A stretch of 64,000 bases of DNA from a bacterium. GTDB taxonomy: Archaea; Nanoarchaeota; Nanoarchaeia; Woesearchaeales; UBA10216. The notes beneath the pieces were generated by a model. That model worked only from the letters and a program-made list of their open reading frames with translations, was not told where the DNA came from and made no database searches. The translations under genes were made by a program, and so were the position numbers. The stretch covers positions 147,458 through 211,457 of the forward strand of contig JAAGZO010000437.1 of assembly GCA_024206195.1 (NCBI GenBank), given 5' to 3'. This document shows, in pieces, positions 51,088 through 60,008 of the stretch (its first letter is position 1; the number at the start of each line of letters is the position of its first letter).

Positions 51088-52053
51088 ATGACTTTAAAAA
51101 AAGGTTTAGCTATTGCATCCTTTGTACTAGGATTATTCTTTTGGTTTCCTCTGTTTGGAATTATATGTACTGGTTTGGCATTAATATTTGGAATTAATTC
51201 TTTGGTTAATCATCATAGAAATCCTAAAGAGTATGGTGGAACAGTATTTTCAATTCTGGGGATAATGCTTGGAATTGTTGGTTTATTGTTACCAATTATA
51301 CTCCCGATTTTGCTGATTTTAATAGATGAATTAAGAATTTCCCGTTTTCTATATGAGTCTGGATTACTGGAGATCATATGGCCGATGTACGGTATAACCA
51401 TAATGTTTTTCTTATTAATTTTTGCTATACTTGGATCAACCAAATTAAAAACATTTACAAAAAGCATAATAGCTTTAACATCTAGTTTTAGTATCAGCAT
51501 AATACTTGTTCTTCTACATGCAACTGGCTCTTATCCAATGGGATATAGTATTGTAGAGATTATTGTAAGAAGCTTTGAATTAACACATCCTGTTATTGGA
51601 AATTTCATATTTGCTTTATTACCGCTATCCTTAATCTTAAGAAAAAAAGCTTTTTTTATATCACAAATCGCATTGATTTTTGCAATACTTATTTCTTTAT
51701 TTATACTTTTCTCACCCTCAATATTAGGATTAATTGCAGCTTTACTTATTGGTACGACTTTAGCAGTTTTTATATTTCCAGTTGTAATACTGGTATTCCA
51801 GTATAATCACTTATTAAAGAAAATCAATCCTGCAATTTTTAAGATTATATCCATCATTGCGCTGCTCTTATTTGCGTTTAGATTGATTTCATCTCCATTA
51901 TCTTTTATGGACATTGTTTCTTCCTCTGGTCCGGAATCAGCTATTCTGTCACTTGTTGGTCTATTAGTAGGTGTCGTTATCTGGTCAATTTTTACAATAC
52001 GCCTCTTTAGAAATCCTGATTTCTATAAGATTAAGACAGACAGAGAAAATTAA
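51088..52053 (+). CDS. Polytopic membrane protein, DUF4190-like start
   Basis: The product is about 321 aa with eight or nine TM helices. The first two helices around LALIFGINSLVNHHRNPKEYGG resemble the DUF4190 small membrane module; the rest is not recognised. Start placed at ATG 51088 because a TTTTATATATG box is centred 28 nt upstream; the earlier in-frame ATG at 51064 would overlap the box itself. Confidence 0.7.
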   Translation: MTLKKGLAIASFVLGLFFWFPLFGIICTGLALIFGINSLVNHHRNPKEYGGTVFSILGIMLGIVGLLLPIILPILLILIDELRISRFLYESGLLEIIWPMYGITIMFFLLIFAILGSTKLKTFTKSIIALTSSFSISIILVLLHATGSYPMGYSIVEIIVRSFELTHPVIGNFIFALLPLSLILRKKAFFISQIALIFAILISLFILFSPSILGLIAALLIGTTLAVFIFPVVILVFQYNHLLKKINPAIFKIISIIALLLFAFRLISSPLSFMDIVSSSGPESAILSLVGLLVGVVIWSIFTIRLFRNPDFYKIKTDREN

Positions 52054-53772
52054 TCACCTATGATGGTGAGTTGGATGATCGTGTCCTAGCTGTTTTCTGT
52101 TGTTTATGTGCTCTAGATGTGCTATCTTTTCCTCTAAGAATTTATCTACCCTCAGTTTATTTCTTTCAAGCATAGTGGAGAAATGCTGGCCGCCTAAGAA
52201 ATGAGGCATAATAACATAGGTAGCTCCTGCTTCGTATAACATTTCAGCTTCCTCAATCTGATGAGAAACAACCACCACAATCGCTTTCTTGTTTACTTCT
52301 TTTACTTTATTGATAATAAGAAGGTTAGTGTCTATTAAAGGGATAGTGGATATTATCATTTTTGCCCTGGCAAGATTCAGTTCATCTAAAAGTTCAGAAT
52401 CATTAGCATCCCCGTATCTGCAATCATACCCTTCTTTAGACAGTTTGGTTATAACTTCAGGATCATAATCAATTATGAAGAATTTCTTCTTAATTTTTTT
52501 AAGCGATTCGAGTATGTCCAGGCCTATGCGGTTGTAACCGAATAAGATTATGTCATGGTCGTCATGTTCATGATACTTATGCTCATCAACCTTCTTGCCT
52601 TTCCTTTCAAATATCGATAAAAACTTGGATATTTTAGGATATATCTTTTGCGAATACATTATCATATAAGTTGAGCCTGCAAATGTTATCAGTCCTACTG
52701 CTGTAACCAAGGAGAGAGTTTCGTTGTTCAGGTGGCCCAGGGATACCCCCATTGCGATTATAATAAGTGAGAATTCACTTATCTGAGCAACTGTAAGGCC
52801 CGCTAGAAAACTATTTCTTTTTGTATAGCCTAATGAGCCCATCAGCATCATGACTATGATGGGGTTGCCTATTAAAACAAAGAATGACATCAATAATATT
52901 GCTGTTAGGTTTGAAAGTATGCTTGAGAAGACCATTTGAGAGCCAAGCACAATAAAAAATAGTATCAGGAAAAAATCCCTAAGGGGTCTCATCCTGCAGC
53001 TTATCTCAAAGTGGTAGGGAGACATTGATAAGGTTATGCCTGCAAGCAATGCTCCGGCTTCAATAGAGAAATTTATGTAATGAAAGGCAGATGCAACAAT
53101 AAAACACCAGCTAAGCGAGAAAAGGAGCAAAAATTCTTGGGATTTTGCGATAATCTTTGTTAATCTAGGCAAGACATAAATTGTTAGTAAAAATAAGACT
53201 ACGATTCCGCCTGACCCTTTCAATATTGTCTCAAGGGCAACTGAAGCAAAATCAACACCTGTATTTAAAGTCGAAATAACAAGAAGCGCTAGTATAGCTA
53301 TAAAATCCTGCACTATCAGAAAGCCGATGGATATTCTCCCATAGACTGTCTCTAAATCCCTCTTATCAGACAATAATTTCATGATGATTATTGTGCTGCT
53401 AAATGCTAGAGCGATTGCAAGATAAAATGAAGCAGTGTTTGAAAATCCAAGAGCCTTTGCGATAAAAAAACCAATAGATGTCGTAAAAAGTACCTGCCCT
53501 ACTCCGGTAATAAGCGCTATTTTTCCAACTTCTTTGATAACCCTTGGATTAAGGTTTAATCCAACTAGAAACAATAGAAGAGCTATCCCTATCTGGGAAA
53601 AAGCAGATAATGTATCATGTGAATCGATTATGTTGAAAACAACGGGTCCGGCTAAAATACCGCTTATGAGATATCCTATAATTGCAGGTTGTTTGAGCAA
53701 TCTAATAAACCCTGTTACAACTAATGTTATGAAAAGTATGACGCTTAGCTCTGTAAAAATCTCTGGATTCAT
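52054..53772 (-). CDS. Kef-type cation:proton antiporter with TrkA-N domain
   Basis: The product is 572 aa. About 12 TM helices of the CPA2/Kef family (ILFITLVVTGFIRLL, LLLFLVGLNLNPRVI) come first. A cytoplasmic Rossmann TrkA-N domain follows (DIILFGYNRIGLDIL, FFIIDYDPEVI). The C-terminus is His-rich (DHPTHHH). Moves K+ or Na+ in exchange for H+. The ATG lies 1 nt after the stop of the CBS gene, so they are an operon. Confidence 0.92.
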   Translation of the reverse strand: MNPEIFTELSVILFITLVVTGFIRLLKQPAIIGYLISGILAGPVVFNIIDSHDTLSAFSQIGIALLLFLVGLNLNPRVIKEVGKIALITGVGQVLFTTSIGFFIAKALGFSNTASFYLAIALAFSSTIIIMKLLSDKRDLETVYGRISIGFLIVQDFIAILALLVISTLNTGVDFASVALETILKGSGGIVVLFLLTIYVLPRLTKIIAKSQEFLLLFSLSWCFIVASAFHYINFSIEAGALLAGITLSMSPYHFEISCRMRPLRDFFLILFFIVLGSQMVFSSILSNLTAILLMSFFVLIGNPIIVMMLMGSLGYTKRNSFLAGLTVAQISEFSLIIIAMGVSLGHLNNETLSLVTAVGLITFAGSTYMIMYSQKIYPKISKFLSIFERKGKKVDEHKYHEHDDHDIILFGYNRIGLDILESLKKIKKKFFIIDYDPEVITKLSKEGYDCRYGDANDSELLDELNLARAKMIISTIPLIDTNLLIINKVKEVNKKAIVVVVSHQIEEAEMLYEAGATYVIMPHFLGGQHFSTMLERNKLRVDKFLEEKIAHLEHINNRKQLGHDHPTHHHR

Positions 53773-53773
53773 C

Positions 53774-54268
53774 TTAATGGTCCTGAAGCAGGTTGATGAT
53801 GCTGCTTGGTGTAATAACTCCAACTACTCTTTCATTTTTATCTAAAACCGGCACATATTCAAATCCTTTTTTATATATCAATCCTATAACTTCATTTATC
53901 GGAGTATCTAATTTTGCAAAAAACTTATGCTTATTCGCCATGTCTACCGCTTTTTTATATATGAATTCCCTGCGGTACCCCCTGTTTAGGATTTTTACGA
54001 GCGGCTCAAATTTAGTCTGCTGCAAAAAAAGCTTTATGATATCATTATCACTTATTTCACCAATAAATTTTCTTTCTTTTGTAACAACAATGCATGCGTT
54101 TATGTGCTCTTTTTTCAGTTTTTTTAATATAGATTCTGAACTTGCATCTGGAAACAGAAAAACCGGTTTTATCATCGCATCTCTTGCACAAAGTTTCTTA
54201 ATTTTGTATTCCTGCGATAATACCTCTGCCTGATTTTTTATCAGCCTGCTTTTATTTTTTAGCCTCAT
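53774..54268 (-). CDS. CBS-domain-pair protein
   Basis: The product is 164 aa. Two CBS domains: AMIKPVFLFPDASSESILKKL...CIVVTKERKFIGEISDND and KLDTPINEVIGLIYKKG...VPVLDKNERVVGVITPS. Such pairs bind adenosine nucleotides. Coupled to the antiporter gene, so it probably senses energy state and controls transport. Confidence 0.93.
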   Translation of the reverse strand: MRLKNKSRLIKNQAEVLSQEYKIKKLCARDAMIKPVFLFPDASSESILKKLKKEHINACIVVTKERKFIGEISDNDIIKLFLQQTKFEPLVKILNRGYRREFIYKKAVDMANKHKFFAKLDTPINEVIGLIYKKGFEYVPVLDKNERVVGVITPSSIINLLQDH

Positions 54269-54348
54269 TTTGTCTAAACCATCCTGAGCTAGAACAGTAT
54301 TTAAGCTTTTCGATGAAAACTTTCTTCTTCAGAATTAAACTCTCAGAA

Positions 54349-54930
54349 CTATTTAATATTCCATCGAAGCAGATTCTCAGAAACTTCATCAAAACACTTA
54401 TCAAGTTTGGATGTTGCTTCCTTTATCGATTTCTCTGCGAATTCAATGTATTTTTTCTTAGCTTTTTTAAAATCAGCTGGCTCTTCGTCCAAATTCTCAA
54501 GTACAATTTCTCGAAGATCAGCAATTGTCTCATTAAGTACTTCAATTTGGTCATTTGCATAAAATATTAGATTAGATAATCTCTTTGTGCTCTTTCCTTT
54601 AACGTTCAATGGAAGCTCTATATCAAATAAAGCAATTGAATACATAGGCACATTATCTTTATATTTGCGTTTTTTAAAATACTCTACCTTACTTTCAACC
54701 TGCTTCTTTCCTCTTAAAATATCGCTTAGTGAGTTTAAATCGTCTTTCTCCCATTTTCGTTTATTGATACATTCTTTCACAACAAATAGAATGATTATGG
54801 CTACAAGAGCGTAGAACGTCATAATCCCTGAATAGTTCACTAATACGTCAGAAAGGAGAACTATTTCTAGAATAATCACAGCTGCTAATACACATAAAAA
54901 CAATTGGAAAATCCTAGTATATGATGTCAT
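54349..54930 (-). CDS. Membrane protein with two N-terminal TM helices and cytoplasmic helical tail
   Basis: The product is 193 aa. Two TM helices near 8-30 and 36-53, then a long helical cytoplasmic domain (LSNLIFYANDQIEVLNETIADLR with breaks) rich in E/K, probably coiled coil. Not recognised. Confidence 0.62.
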   Translation of the reverse strand: MTSYTRIFQLFLCVLAAVIILEIVLLSDVLVNYSGIMTFYALVAIIILFVVKECINKRKWEKDDLNSLSDILRGKKQVESKVEYFKKRKYKDNVPMYSIALFDIELPLNVKGKSTKRLSNLIFYANDQIEVLNETIADLREIVLENLDEEPADFKKAKKKYIEFAEKSIKEATSKLDKCFDEVSENLLRWNIK

Positions 54931-55042
54931 TTTATATATGGAAACACATGACCATTTATAAACCTTTTCATTTTGTAACTACTTGCAGGGGGCTACATAA
55001 TCGAAAGGTTTAAATAGGAGTTATGTTTGTTTGTATATTAAC

Positions 55043-55414
55043 ATGTTGGATAAACTAAACCAAATATTGCACTTGGGGCATAAAGCAAAGGATAGAGGAG
55101 TTGTTATAGTGCCTGATTGGCTAGATGAAGATTTGTTTTTTCATGTCTGGGATTTTATAAGAGTTAATCCTGATTATGCTTTTTTAGATAATGTTGATTA
55201 TGCTGTTCCTAAACATAATAAGGGTTTAGAATCTAAAAATCCTCATAATGCAGGTCCAACAATTGATGAACTTGCTGATTTATATGGGGGTAAGGCCATC
55301 AAAAAAGCACAAGAGTTCGCTGAAGAGAACAATGCATCATTAGTTCTGCTCCATACTTCAAGAGGTTTTGGTCAATTGGGCGTAAGTGCTTCACTTTATG
55401 GAAAAGTTGAATAA
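55043..55414 (+). CDS. Unknown 123-aa protein
   Basis: Not recognised. Soluble; VVIVPDWLDEDLFFHVWDFIR and SLVLLHTSRGFGQLGVSASLYG suggest an alpha/beta fold. The box GGTTTAAATAGG lies about 31 nt before this ATG; the upstream in-frame TTG is rejected. Confidence 0.6.
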   Translation: MLDKLNQILHLGHKAKDRGVVIVPDWLDEDLFFHVWDFIRVNPDYAFLDNVDYAVPKHNKGLESKNPHNAGPTIDELADLYGGKAIKKAQEFAEENNASLVLLHTSRGFGQLGVSASLYGKVE

Positions 55415-55450
55415 TTTTATTCTTGCCCTTGATTCTTCAGAAAGGTTACT

Positions 55451-55837
55451 TCACCCGCTCTCATGATACTTGCAGTGGGTGCACATGGCGAGTCCTTGTT
55501 TTATTGCATTGTCTAGATGAAATTTGTCTTCACCGAGCCAGTCGTGACTTGGATCATCTATAAGACCTAGAACGAAAAGTAGTGCTACTGGAGTGTATCC
55601 TCCTTGCTCATTTGGAATTCCATCACCTAAATAAGCATTTGATGCTATTAATTCAGGATGAGTGCAGTAATGCCATTGATTAATACATTCTTCTCTGAAT
55701 ATTGCATCTCTTTCAGATTCCGGAAAGATTTTCCGCATTAAACTAACTTCATTTTTAGCCTTTGCAATTGCATCTAAGTCAATATCCAAATCCCCAAGAT
55801 GATGCTTGCAGGTGTCCCATGATTGTTCTTCTGTCAT
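55451..55837 (-). CDS. Unknown 128-aa Cys/His-containing protein
   Basis: Not recognised. The end AMCTHCKYHESG and earlier NQWHYCTHPEL carry Cys and His that could bind metal. Start taken at MTEEQSWD because an ACTTTTTAAAG box lies 25 nt upstream. Soluble. Confidence 0.58.
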   Translation of the reverse strand: MTEEQSWDTCKHHLGDLDIDLDAIAKAKNEVSLMRKIFPESERDAIFREECINQWHYCTHPELIASNAYLGDGIPNEQGGYTPVALLFVLGLIDDPSHDWLGEDKFHLDNAIKQGLAMCTHCKYHESG

Positions 55838-55914
55838 GAAGCCAGTTAATATTGGATTCTTTAAAAAGTTTACACACAACAACCTTTAAATACCCTTAAT
55901 CTTAAGAAGACACT

Positions 55915-56262
55915 ATGAACAAGAAACGTATCATACCAGCTGCAGTTGTTTTGGTTATCATTTTTCTTATTATGAGTTATCCTAGCTTTCTTATCTTAAA
56001 GCCTTATGCTCATAGCGGAGGATTTGCTCCTGTTCCTCAAAATAAAATATGTGATTGCGTTGGAATAGACTATTCTTATTATCCTAAAGGGTGTAGTGAC
56101 TGTCCCACTTCACATTACTGTTTAGGTGTTACTAAGAACTGCATATGTTATGATGAATCCAAAGTGCAGGAATACCGGGACAAAGTAGACGCTGGAATAA
56201 TCACTGAAGATAATAAAAAAGAATATTTAACCGCTGAGACCTTTTACAGCGAATGCCCATAA
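55915..56262 (+). CDS. Secreted or membrane-anchored small Cys-rich protein
   Basis: The product is 115 aa. N-terminal hydrophobic segment (IPAAVVLVIIFLIMSYPSFLI), then an outer domain with eight Cys (CDCVGIDYSYYPKGCSDC...CICY). The box AACCTTTAAATACCC lies 26 nt before the ATG. Unknown function. Confidence 0.65.
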   Translation: MNKKRIIPAAVVLVIIFLIMSYPSFLILKPYAHSGGFAPVPQNKICDCVGIDYSYYPKGCSDCPTSHYCLGVTKNCICYDESKVQEYRDKVDAGIITEDNKKEYLTAETFYSECP

Positions 56263-56273
56263 GGTTTCACACA

Positions 56274-56372
56274 AAAACCTTTAAATACTTTCAATTCTAA
56301 GAGTATTCTATGAAGAAAATACTGCTAATTTTACTCTTGATGTTAGTTATTTCATCTGCTCTTGTTTCTGCT
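56274..56372 (+). repeat. 99-bp repeat, promoter plus signal peptide, copy 1
   Basis: Identical to 57234-57332 with no mismatch, in contrast to about half-identical proteins beyond it. This pattern suggests recent gene conversion of the 5' ends. Confidence 0.8.
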
Positions 56373-56645
56373 AGGTGTACTTTTAACGGTGAGGAGGTTC
56401 CTTGCGATGTTTTATGGAATGATTTTGGTAAACCTTTTATTATCACTCTTGTAATTGGTTTGATGATAGCTATTCCTTGGTCTATCTTTACATTAATAAT
56501 GATTTATAATTTTTTTATAAGAGTATTGAAGAATCCGAAATCAGTGGATACTAACTGGGTTATAAAGTGGGTTATCATTTTTGGTCTTACGGGTGGCATA
56601 GGCGCCATTGTATACTACTTCAAAGAATATAGGAAGAAAAATTAA
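56310..56645 (+). CDS. Small membrane protein, duplicated family copy 1
   Basis: The product is 111 aa. Signal peptide (KKILLILLLMLVISSALVSA), a short loop with two Cys, then two TM helices, ending YYFKEYRKKN. The promoter box AACCTTTAAATAC lies about 28 nt before the ATG. Bases 56274-56372, covering promoter and signal peptide, are identical to 57234-57332, while the rest of the two genes has diverged. Confidence 0.68.
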   Translation: MKKILLILLLMLVISSALVSARCTFNGEEVPCDVLWNDFGKPFIITLVIGLMIAIPWSIFTLIMIYNFFIRVLKNPKSVDTNWVIKWVIIFGLTGGIGAIVYYFKEYRKKN

Positions 56646-56694
56646 TTCTTCAAAACCTTTTAATACTGCCAATTTTTCTCTTAATGTCAGTTAG

Positions 56695-57183
56695 CTAAGA
56701 AAAATTACTTATACACCGCTTATATAACATGTCATCTTTGTTTTCACTTACTTCTTCACATAAATTAACATCGCTCATATTAATAGCCAGATCATAATAA
56801 CAACCAGAATTAACTCCAGTTACTGGAGAGACAGCTTTTTTGCACACATTTTTATCCTTCAATGCTATAGCTAATTGAGTATAACACTCGTTTCTCATAA
56901 CAGAATTTGTTACGCCTACCTTAGGAGATTTAATAGCATGCAGGCTCTCACACAAATTTTGATCTTTTTTTTGAACAGCTAATTCTATAATCCTATAATT
57001 TTCCTGGATACATTGATCAATTTCAGGAGTATTAAACTCAAAATTTGGACACATATCCGCATAATTAAATGTATCTTCCTTTGTTAGATCTGTATCTTTT
57101 GGATCATCAATTTGATTTGAAGTGCAACCAACTATAAGCACTACAGTGGCGATAATAAGTATGCAGAATATTGTTGTTTTCAT
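56695..57183 (-). CDS. Secreted Cys-repeat lipoprotein
   Basis: The product is 162 aa. Lipobox LIVGC. About nine Cys in helical repeats (CESLHAIKS, CYTQLAIALKDKNVCKKA, CYYDLAINMSDVNLCEE), the same design as the 31441 product. Lies between the two duplicated membrane genes on the other strand. Unknown function. Confidence 0.65.
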   Translation of the reverse strand: MKTTIFCILIIATVVLIVGCTSNQIDDPKDTDLTKEDTFNYADMCPNFEFNTPEIDQCIQENYRIIELAVQKKDQNLCESLHAIKSPKVGVTNSVMRNECYTQLAIALKDKNVCKKAVSPVTGVNSGCYYDLAINMSDVNLCEEVSENKDDMLYKRCISNFS

Positions 57184-57233
57184 TTTATTATAAACAAGCT
57201 AACAGACTTATAATACTTTCGCTAGCCAACGTC

Positions 57234-57332
57234 AAAACCTTTAAATACTTTCAATTCTAAGAGTATTCTATGAAGAAAATACTGCTAATTTTACTCTTGA
57301 TGTTAGTTATTTCATCTGCTCTTGTTTCTGCT
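57234..57332 (+). repeat. 99-bp repeat, promoter plus signal peptide, copy 2
   Basis: See 56274-56372; exact match. Confidence 0.8.
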
Positions 57333-57605
57333 GCGTGTTATGTTAATGATAAAGAGGTCCCTTGCGATGTTTTCTGGAAAGATTATGGCGTACCTGGCCT
57401 TTTAATTATTTTATTTATTTTCTTACTAATAGTTGTTTGGATGATCTTTTTAATATTGATTGTTGTTGATTTTACTAAAAGAGTAAGGAAGAATCCTGAA
57501 TTGAAAAAAAATAACTGGGCTGCGAAATGGCTCTTAATAATGCTTCTTACAGGACCTATAGGATTCATTGCATACTATTTCAAGGTTTATAGGAAGAAAA
57601 TATAG
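57270..57605 (+). CDS. Small membrane protein, duplicated family copy 2
   Basis: The product is 111 aa with the same layout as the 56310 product: identical signal peptide, a two-Cys loop (CYVNDKEVPC), two TM helices and a basic end YYFKVYRKKI. Beyond residue 21 the copies differ at many positions but keep length and topology. Confidence 0.68.
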   Translation: MKKILLILLLMLVISSALVSAACYVNDKEVPCDVFWKDYGVPGLLIILFIFLLIVVWMIFLILIVVDFTKRVRKNPELKKNNWAAKWLLIMLLTGPIGFIAYYFKVYRKKI

Positions 57606-57652
57606 AAAGGAGTTCTGCTTTATATGAGTTTTACTTAATAGCAAGCTAAGAA

Positions 57653-58069
57653 CTAAACTCCCTTGCTTTCATAGAGCGCAACTGCTTCATCGATTGTTTC
57701 AACTGAAACCTTTTTGAATCTATTTTCAATATTCCACTTAGGATATATCTCATTTTCTGATACGATTCTTTCAACTCCTTGTGGAAATACATTTGCTCCC
57801 ATCCATCGGAAATAATTCCCATCTTTGTCTTTATGAACAGTTATGTCATATCTTCCTCTTTTTCCATCAGGAGTATCTTTTATAGCATATTCATTAACAA
57901 TTGCAACAGGTCTTTTACCAAACCCAGGAAGTCTTTCCTTTAAAACCAGAATGTCTCCTTCATCAAACTTGTGGTATTCATGTCCTTCATACCATCTTCC
58001 AAGTCTATTAAGTAAAAGCTTGCCTGGAACTACATTTCCTACAAACTTCCCAGCTAGTTCAGATATCAT
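57653..58069 (-). CDS. Unknown 138-aa protein
   Basis: Not recognised. Beta-rich middle (EGDILVLKERLPGFGKRPVAIV, RYDITVHKDKDGNYFRWMG) that could be a small barrel. The box TTTTATATCC lies about 26 nt before the ATG. Soluble. Confidence 0.58.
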   Translation of the reverse strand: MISELAGKFVGNVVPGKLLLNRLGRWYEGHEYHKFDEGDILVLKERLPGFGKRPVAIVNEYAIKDTPDGKRGRYDITVHKDKDGNYFRWMGANVFPQGVERIVSENEIYPKWNIENRFKKVSVETIDEAVALYESKGV

Positions 58070-58268
58070 AATCAGAGGGGTTATTACAGGATATAAAAAG
58101 TTTTTTGAAGATTTTACGTTCGTTAGCTTTTATGCTTCTCTCGTAAACCTCACTGGACATTTCGGAAGATTTCTATGACGAGAACCATTCCCCACTGGAC
58201 ATCTGCGCGCGTAAGGTTTAATAGTTAAACATGATTGTAAACATAAAATCGGAAGATTTATATAGCAG

Positions 58269-58284
58269 GTAAGATTAATCTTAC
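58269..58284. promoter_or_regulatory. 16-bp palindrome, operator of the toxin-antitoxin pair
   Basis: GTAAGATTAATCTTAC, a perfect palindrome, immediately after the GATTTATATAG box (58254-58264) and 13 nt before the antitoxin ATG. It covers the expected transcription start, so binding would block transcription. Confidence 0.65.
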
Positions 58285-58297
58285 TTGGTGATGTAAA

Positions 58298-58564
58298 ATG
58301 GATGTTGCTATAACAAGAATGAGTTCAAAAGGTCAGGTTGTTATACCTGCTGAAATGAGAGAAGGCATTAGCGAGGGTGATAAATTAGTTGTTATTAGAA
58401 ACAAGAACCAGATAATAATGAAAAGAGCCAACAACTTAAATGAAAATTTTAAAGACGACCTTGCATTCGCAAAAAAAACAGAAGAAGCATGGAAAAGAAT
58501 AAGCGAAGGAAAAGGCACTAAGATGAACTTTGATGATTTTGTTGAAGAGATGAAAAAGTGGTAA
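58298..58564 (+). CDS. AbrB-type antitoxin
   Basis: The product is 88 aa. SSKGQVVIPAEMREGI and GDKLVVIRNKNQIIMKRA form a classical AbrB domain. The C-terminal 40 residues are a charged helix that would wrap the toxin. It overlaps the toxin gene by 7 nt. Likely binds the 58269-58284 palindrome. Confidence 0.9.
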   Translation: MDVAITRMSSKGQVVIPAEMREGISEGDKLVVIRNKNQIIMKRANNLNENFKDDLAFAKKTEEAWKRISEGKGTKMNFDDFVEEMKKW

Positions 58565-58800
58565 ATGTAATCTTTGACCCGGAATTCGAAAAGGATTTCA
58601 AAAAGATAAAAGACAAAACAATAAAAGAAAGAATAATTAAACAAGTTTCAAAATTAAGAGACAACCCAACCATAGGCAAACCGATGATGTATGGCCGAAA
58701 AGGGACAAGAGAACTCTATATGCCGCCTTTTCGCTTATCATATAACACAGATGGGAACACCATATACCTCCTTGCTTTATACCACAAAGATGAACAGTAA
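58558..58800 (+). CDS. RelE/ParE-family toxin
   Basis: The product is 80 aa from a GTG inside the end of the antitoxin gene. FDPEFEKDFKKIKDKTIKER, then GKPMMYGRKGTRELYMPPFR and TIYLLALYHKDEQ follow the RelE fold order. RelE toxins cut mRNA on the ribosome. Arg and His in the last strands are candidate active residues. Confidence 0.88.
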   Translation: MVNVIFDPEFEKDFKKIKDKTIKERIIKQVSKLRDNPTIGKPMMYGRKGTRELYMPPFRLSYNTDGNTIYLLALYHKDEQ

Positions 58801-58856
58801 TTTTTCAACAACCTTTAAATACTCACTCAACTAATTCAACCATGAGGTGGTCCAAT

Positions 58857-59087
58857 ATGCCAGCTAAAAAAGAAAAACCAATACCAGTTAAAAAAATGAA
58901 AAAATGCAAGCCACAGAATATGTGCGGTGGTGGCGGAGGATGCGCTTATTTCTTAGGTTTTATTGGCGCAGCAGTGTATTACATATCAGTATCAACAGGT
59001 TTCTGGGGCGGAGTACTAGGATTCCTAAAGGCAATTGTATGGCCAGCTTTCCTTGTATTCGAAGTGCTCAGATTCGTAGGCGCATAA
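58857..59087 (+). CDS. Small membrane protein with Gly/Cys loop
   Basis: The product is 76 aa from the ATG preceded by GAGGTGG. Basic N-terminus (KKEKPIPVKKMKKCK), a CGGGGGC turn, then one or two hydrophobic segments. Followed two bases later by a 38-aa membrane gene, so probably an operon. Unknown function. Confidence 0.55.
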   Translation: MPAKKEKPIPVKKMKKCKPQNMCGGGGGCAYFLGFIGAAVYYISVSTGFWGGVLGFLKAIVWPAFLVFEVLRFVGA

Positions 59088-59089
59088 TA

Positions 59090-59206
59090 ATGTTAGATGG
59101 CTTAGCAAGTCCAGCTGCATGGGCAACCCCTGGCGGAATAGGTTTTTTACTCGCCTGTTTAGGTGTATTCTTCTGGGGAGTAGCTAAAGTCAGTAAGATT
59201 AAGTGA
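59090..59206 (+). CDS. Tiny single-TM protein
   Basis: The product is 38 aa: LDGLASPAAWATP then one hydrophobic helix and a basic end KVSKIK. Starts 2 nt after the preceding gene. Plausible by position, no further evidence. Confidence 0.45.
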   Translation: MLDGLASPAAWATPGGIGFLLACLGVFFWGVAKVSKIK

Positions 59207-59324
59207 GTTCATTCGGAAAAGAACATATGAAAGTAAAGATTTAATGTTATGGATATTTGTAATGCTTAATTCTATATTATTTGGGTTGCATGGCGATGGA
59301 AAAACCCTAAGAAAAAATAAAATC

Positions 59325-59441
59325 TTATTTCTTTATAGCTTTGGCAACTTTTTCTAGCCCAGCGTATATGATTCCTCCTCCGACTACGAACCCTACAAAT
59401 ATCATTGTACCAGCGACTATATATGCTATTTCAATTTCCAT
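59325..59441 (-). CDS. Tiny single-TM protein
   Basis: The product is 38 aa: hydrophobic helix AYIVAGTMIFVGFVVGGGIIYAG split by glycines and a basic tail. A strong AAGGAGGTGG ribosome site (59449-59458) precedes the ATG at proper distance, which is why this start is preferred over an ATG 6 nt upstream. Confidence 0.55.
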   Translation of the reverse strand: MEIEIAYIVAGTMIFVGFVVGGGIIYAGLEKVAKAIKK

Positions 59442-59549
59442 ATTCATCCACCTCCTTTCTTTTTCTTATAAAATACTTAAAAGGTTTATAATACTTTTGC
59501 CAGCTAAGAATGCTAAGCTTTAAATAAAAGCATAGCCATATTCTAATAT

Positions 59550-59657
59550 ATGAAAACTAAACACATAATTGGCATAGTTGTTGCAGTAATCCTGTTAATA
59601 GCTGGATTATTGTTTATGCAGTATATGGGCATCTTCGCGCCAGCTACAAAACTTTGA
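59550..59657 (+). CDS. Tiny single-TM protein
   Basis: The product is 35 aa: KTKHIIGIVVAVILLIAGLL then LFMQYMGIF. A CTTTAAATAAA box lies about 27 nt before the ATG. Small, but promoter placement supports it. Confidence 0.42.
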   Translation: MKTKHIIGIVVAVILLIAGLLFMQYMGIFAPATKL

Positions 59658-59681
59658 TAACTCTGCCAGCTAAGAATTAGT

Positions 59682-60008
59682 TCATCCCATAATCTCTTGG
59701 GCTTTTGCGAAGAAGGAGTCTTCTATAGCAGCTTCATCTACGCTGCTTGAATACGCTTGCAGGTAAATAGATGCTTCTAAGTTCCCTGTTTCAGTTAATT
59801 TAAGAATTAGTTTGGTGTCACCAGAATACTTTGAGCCAAGTTTGTTTTCATAGCGTGGAAATGTTGCCCATGAATCAGGGTTTTGTATGACTGGAACAAT
59901 AAGGCTGGGATGCGTTAGAAAATTGTCAATGCCTATTCCTCCTAGTTCTTGCTTGTACATCTCAAGTAACGCCAAGCAAATCTCGTCATCAAATTCTTCA
60001 GGTTTCAT
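59682..60008 (-). CDS. Unknown 108-aa protein
   Basis: Not recognised. Soluble, mixed alpha/beta (FDDEICLALLEMYKQELG, TKLILKLTETGNLEASIYLQ). A TATATACATAAATA box precedes the ATG on this strand. Confidence 0.55.
   Translation of the reverse strand: MKPEEFDDEICLALLEMYKQELGGIGIDNFLTHPSLIVPVIQNPDSWATFPRYENKLGSKYSGDTKLILKLTETGNLEASIYLQAYSSSVDEAAIEDSFFAKAQEIMG

Noticed and set aside
58081..58253. A further gene in the gap before the toxin-antitoxin pair
   Set aside because: No frame with a start, ribosome site or promoter at proper spacing; I see nothing there except weak AT-rich promoter-like sequence.
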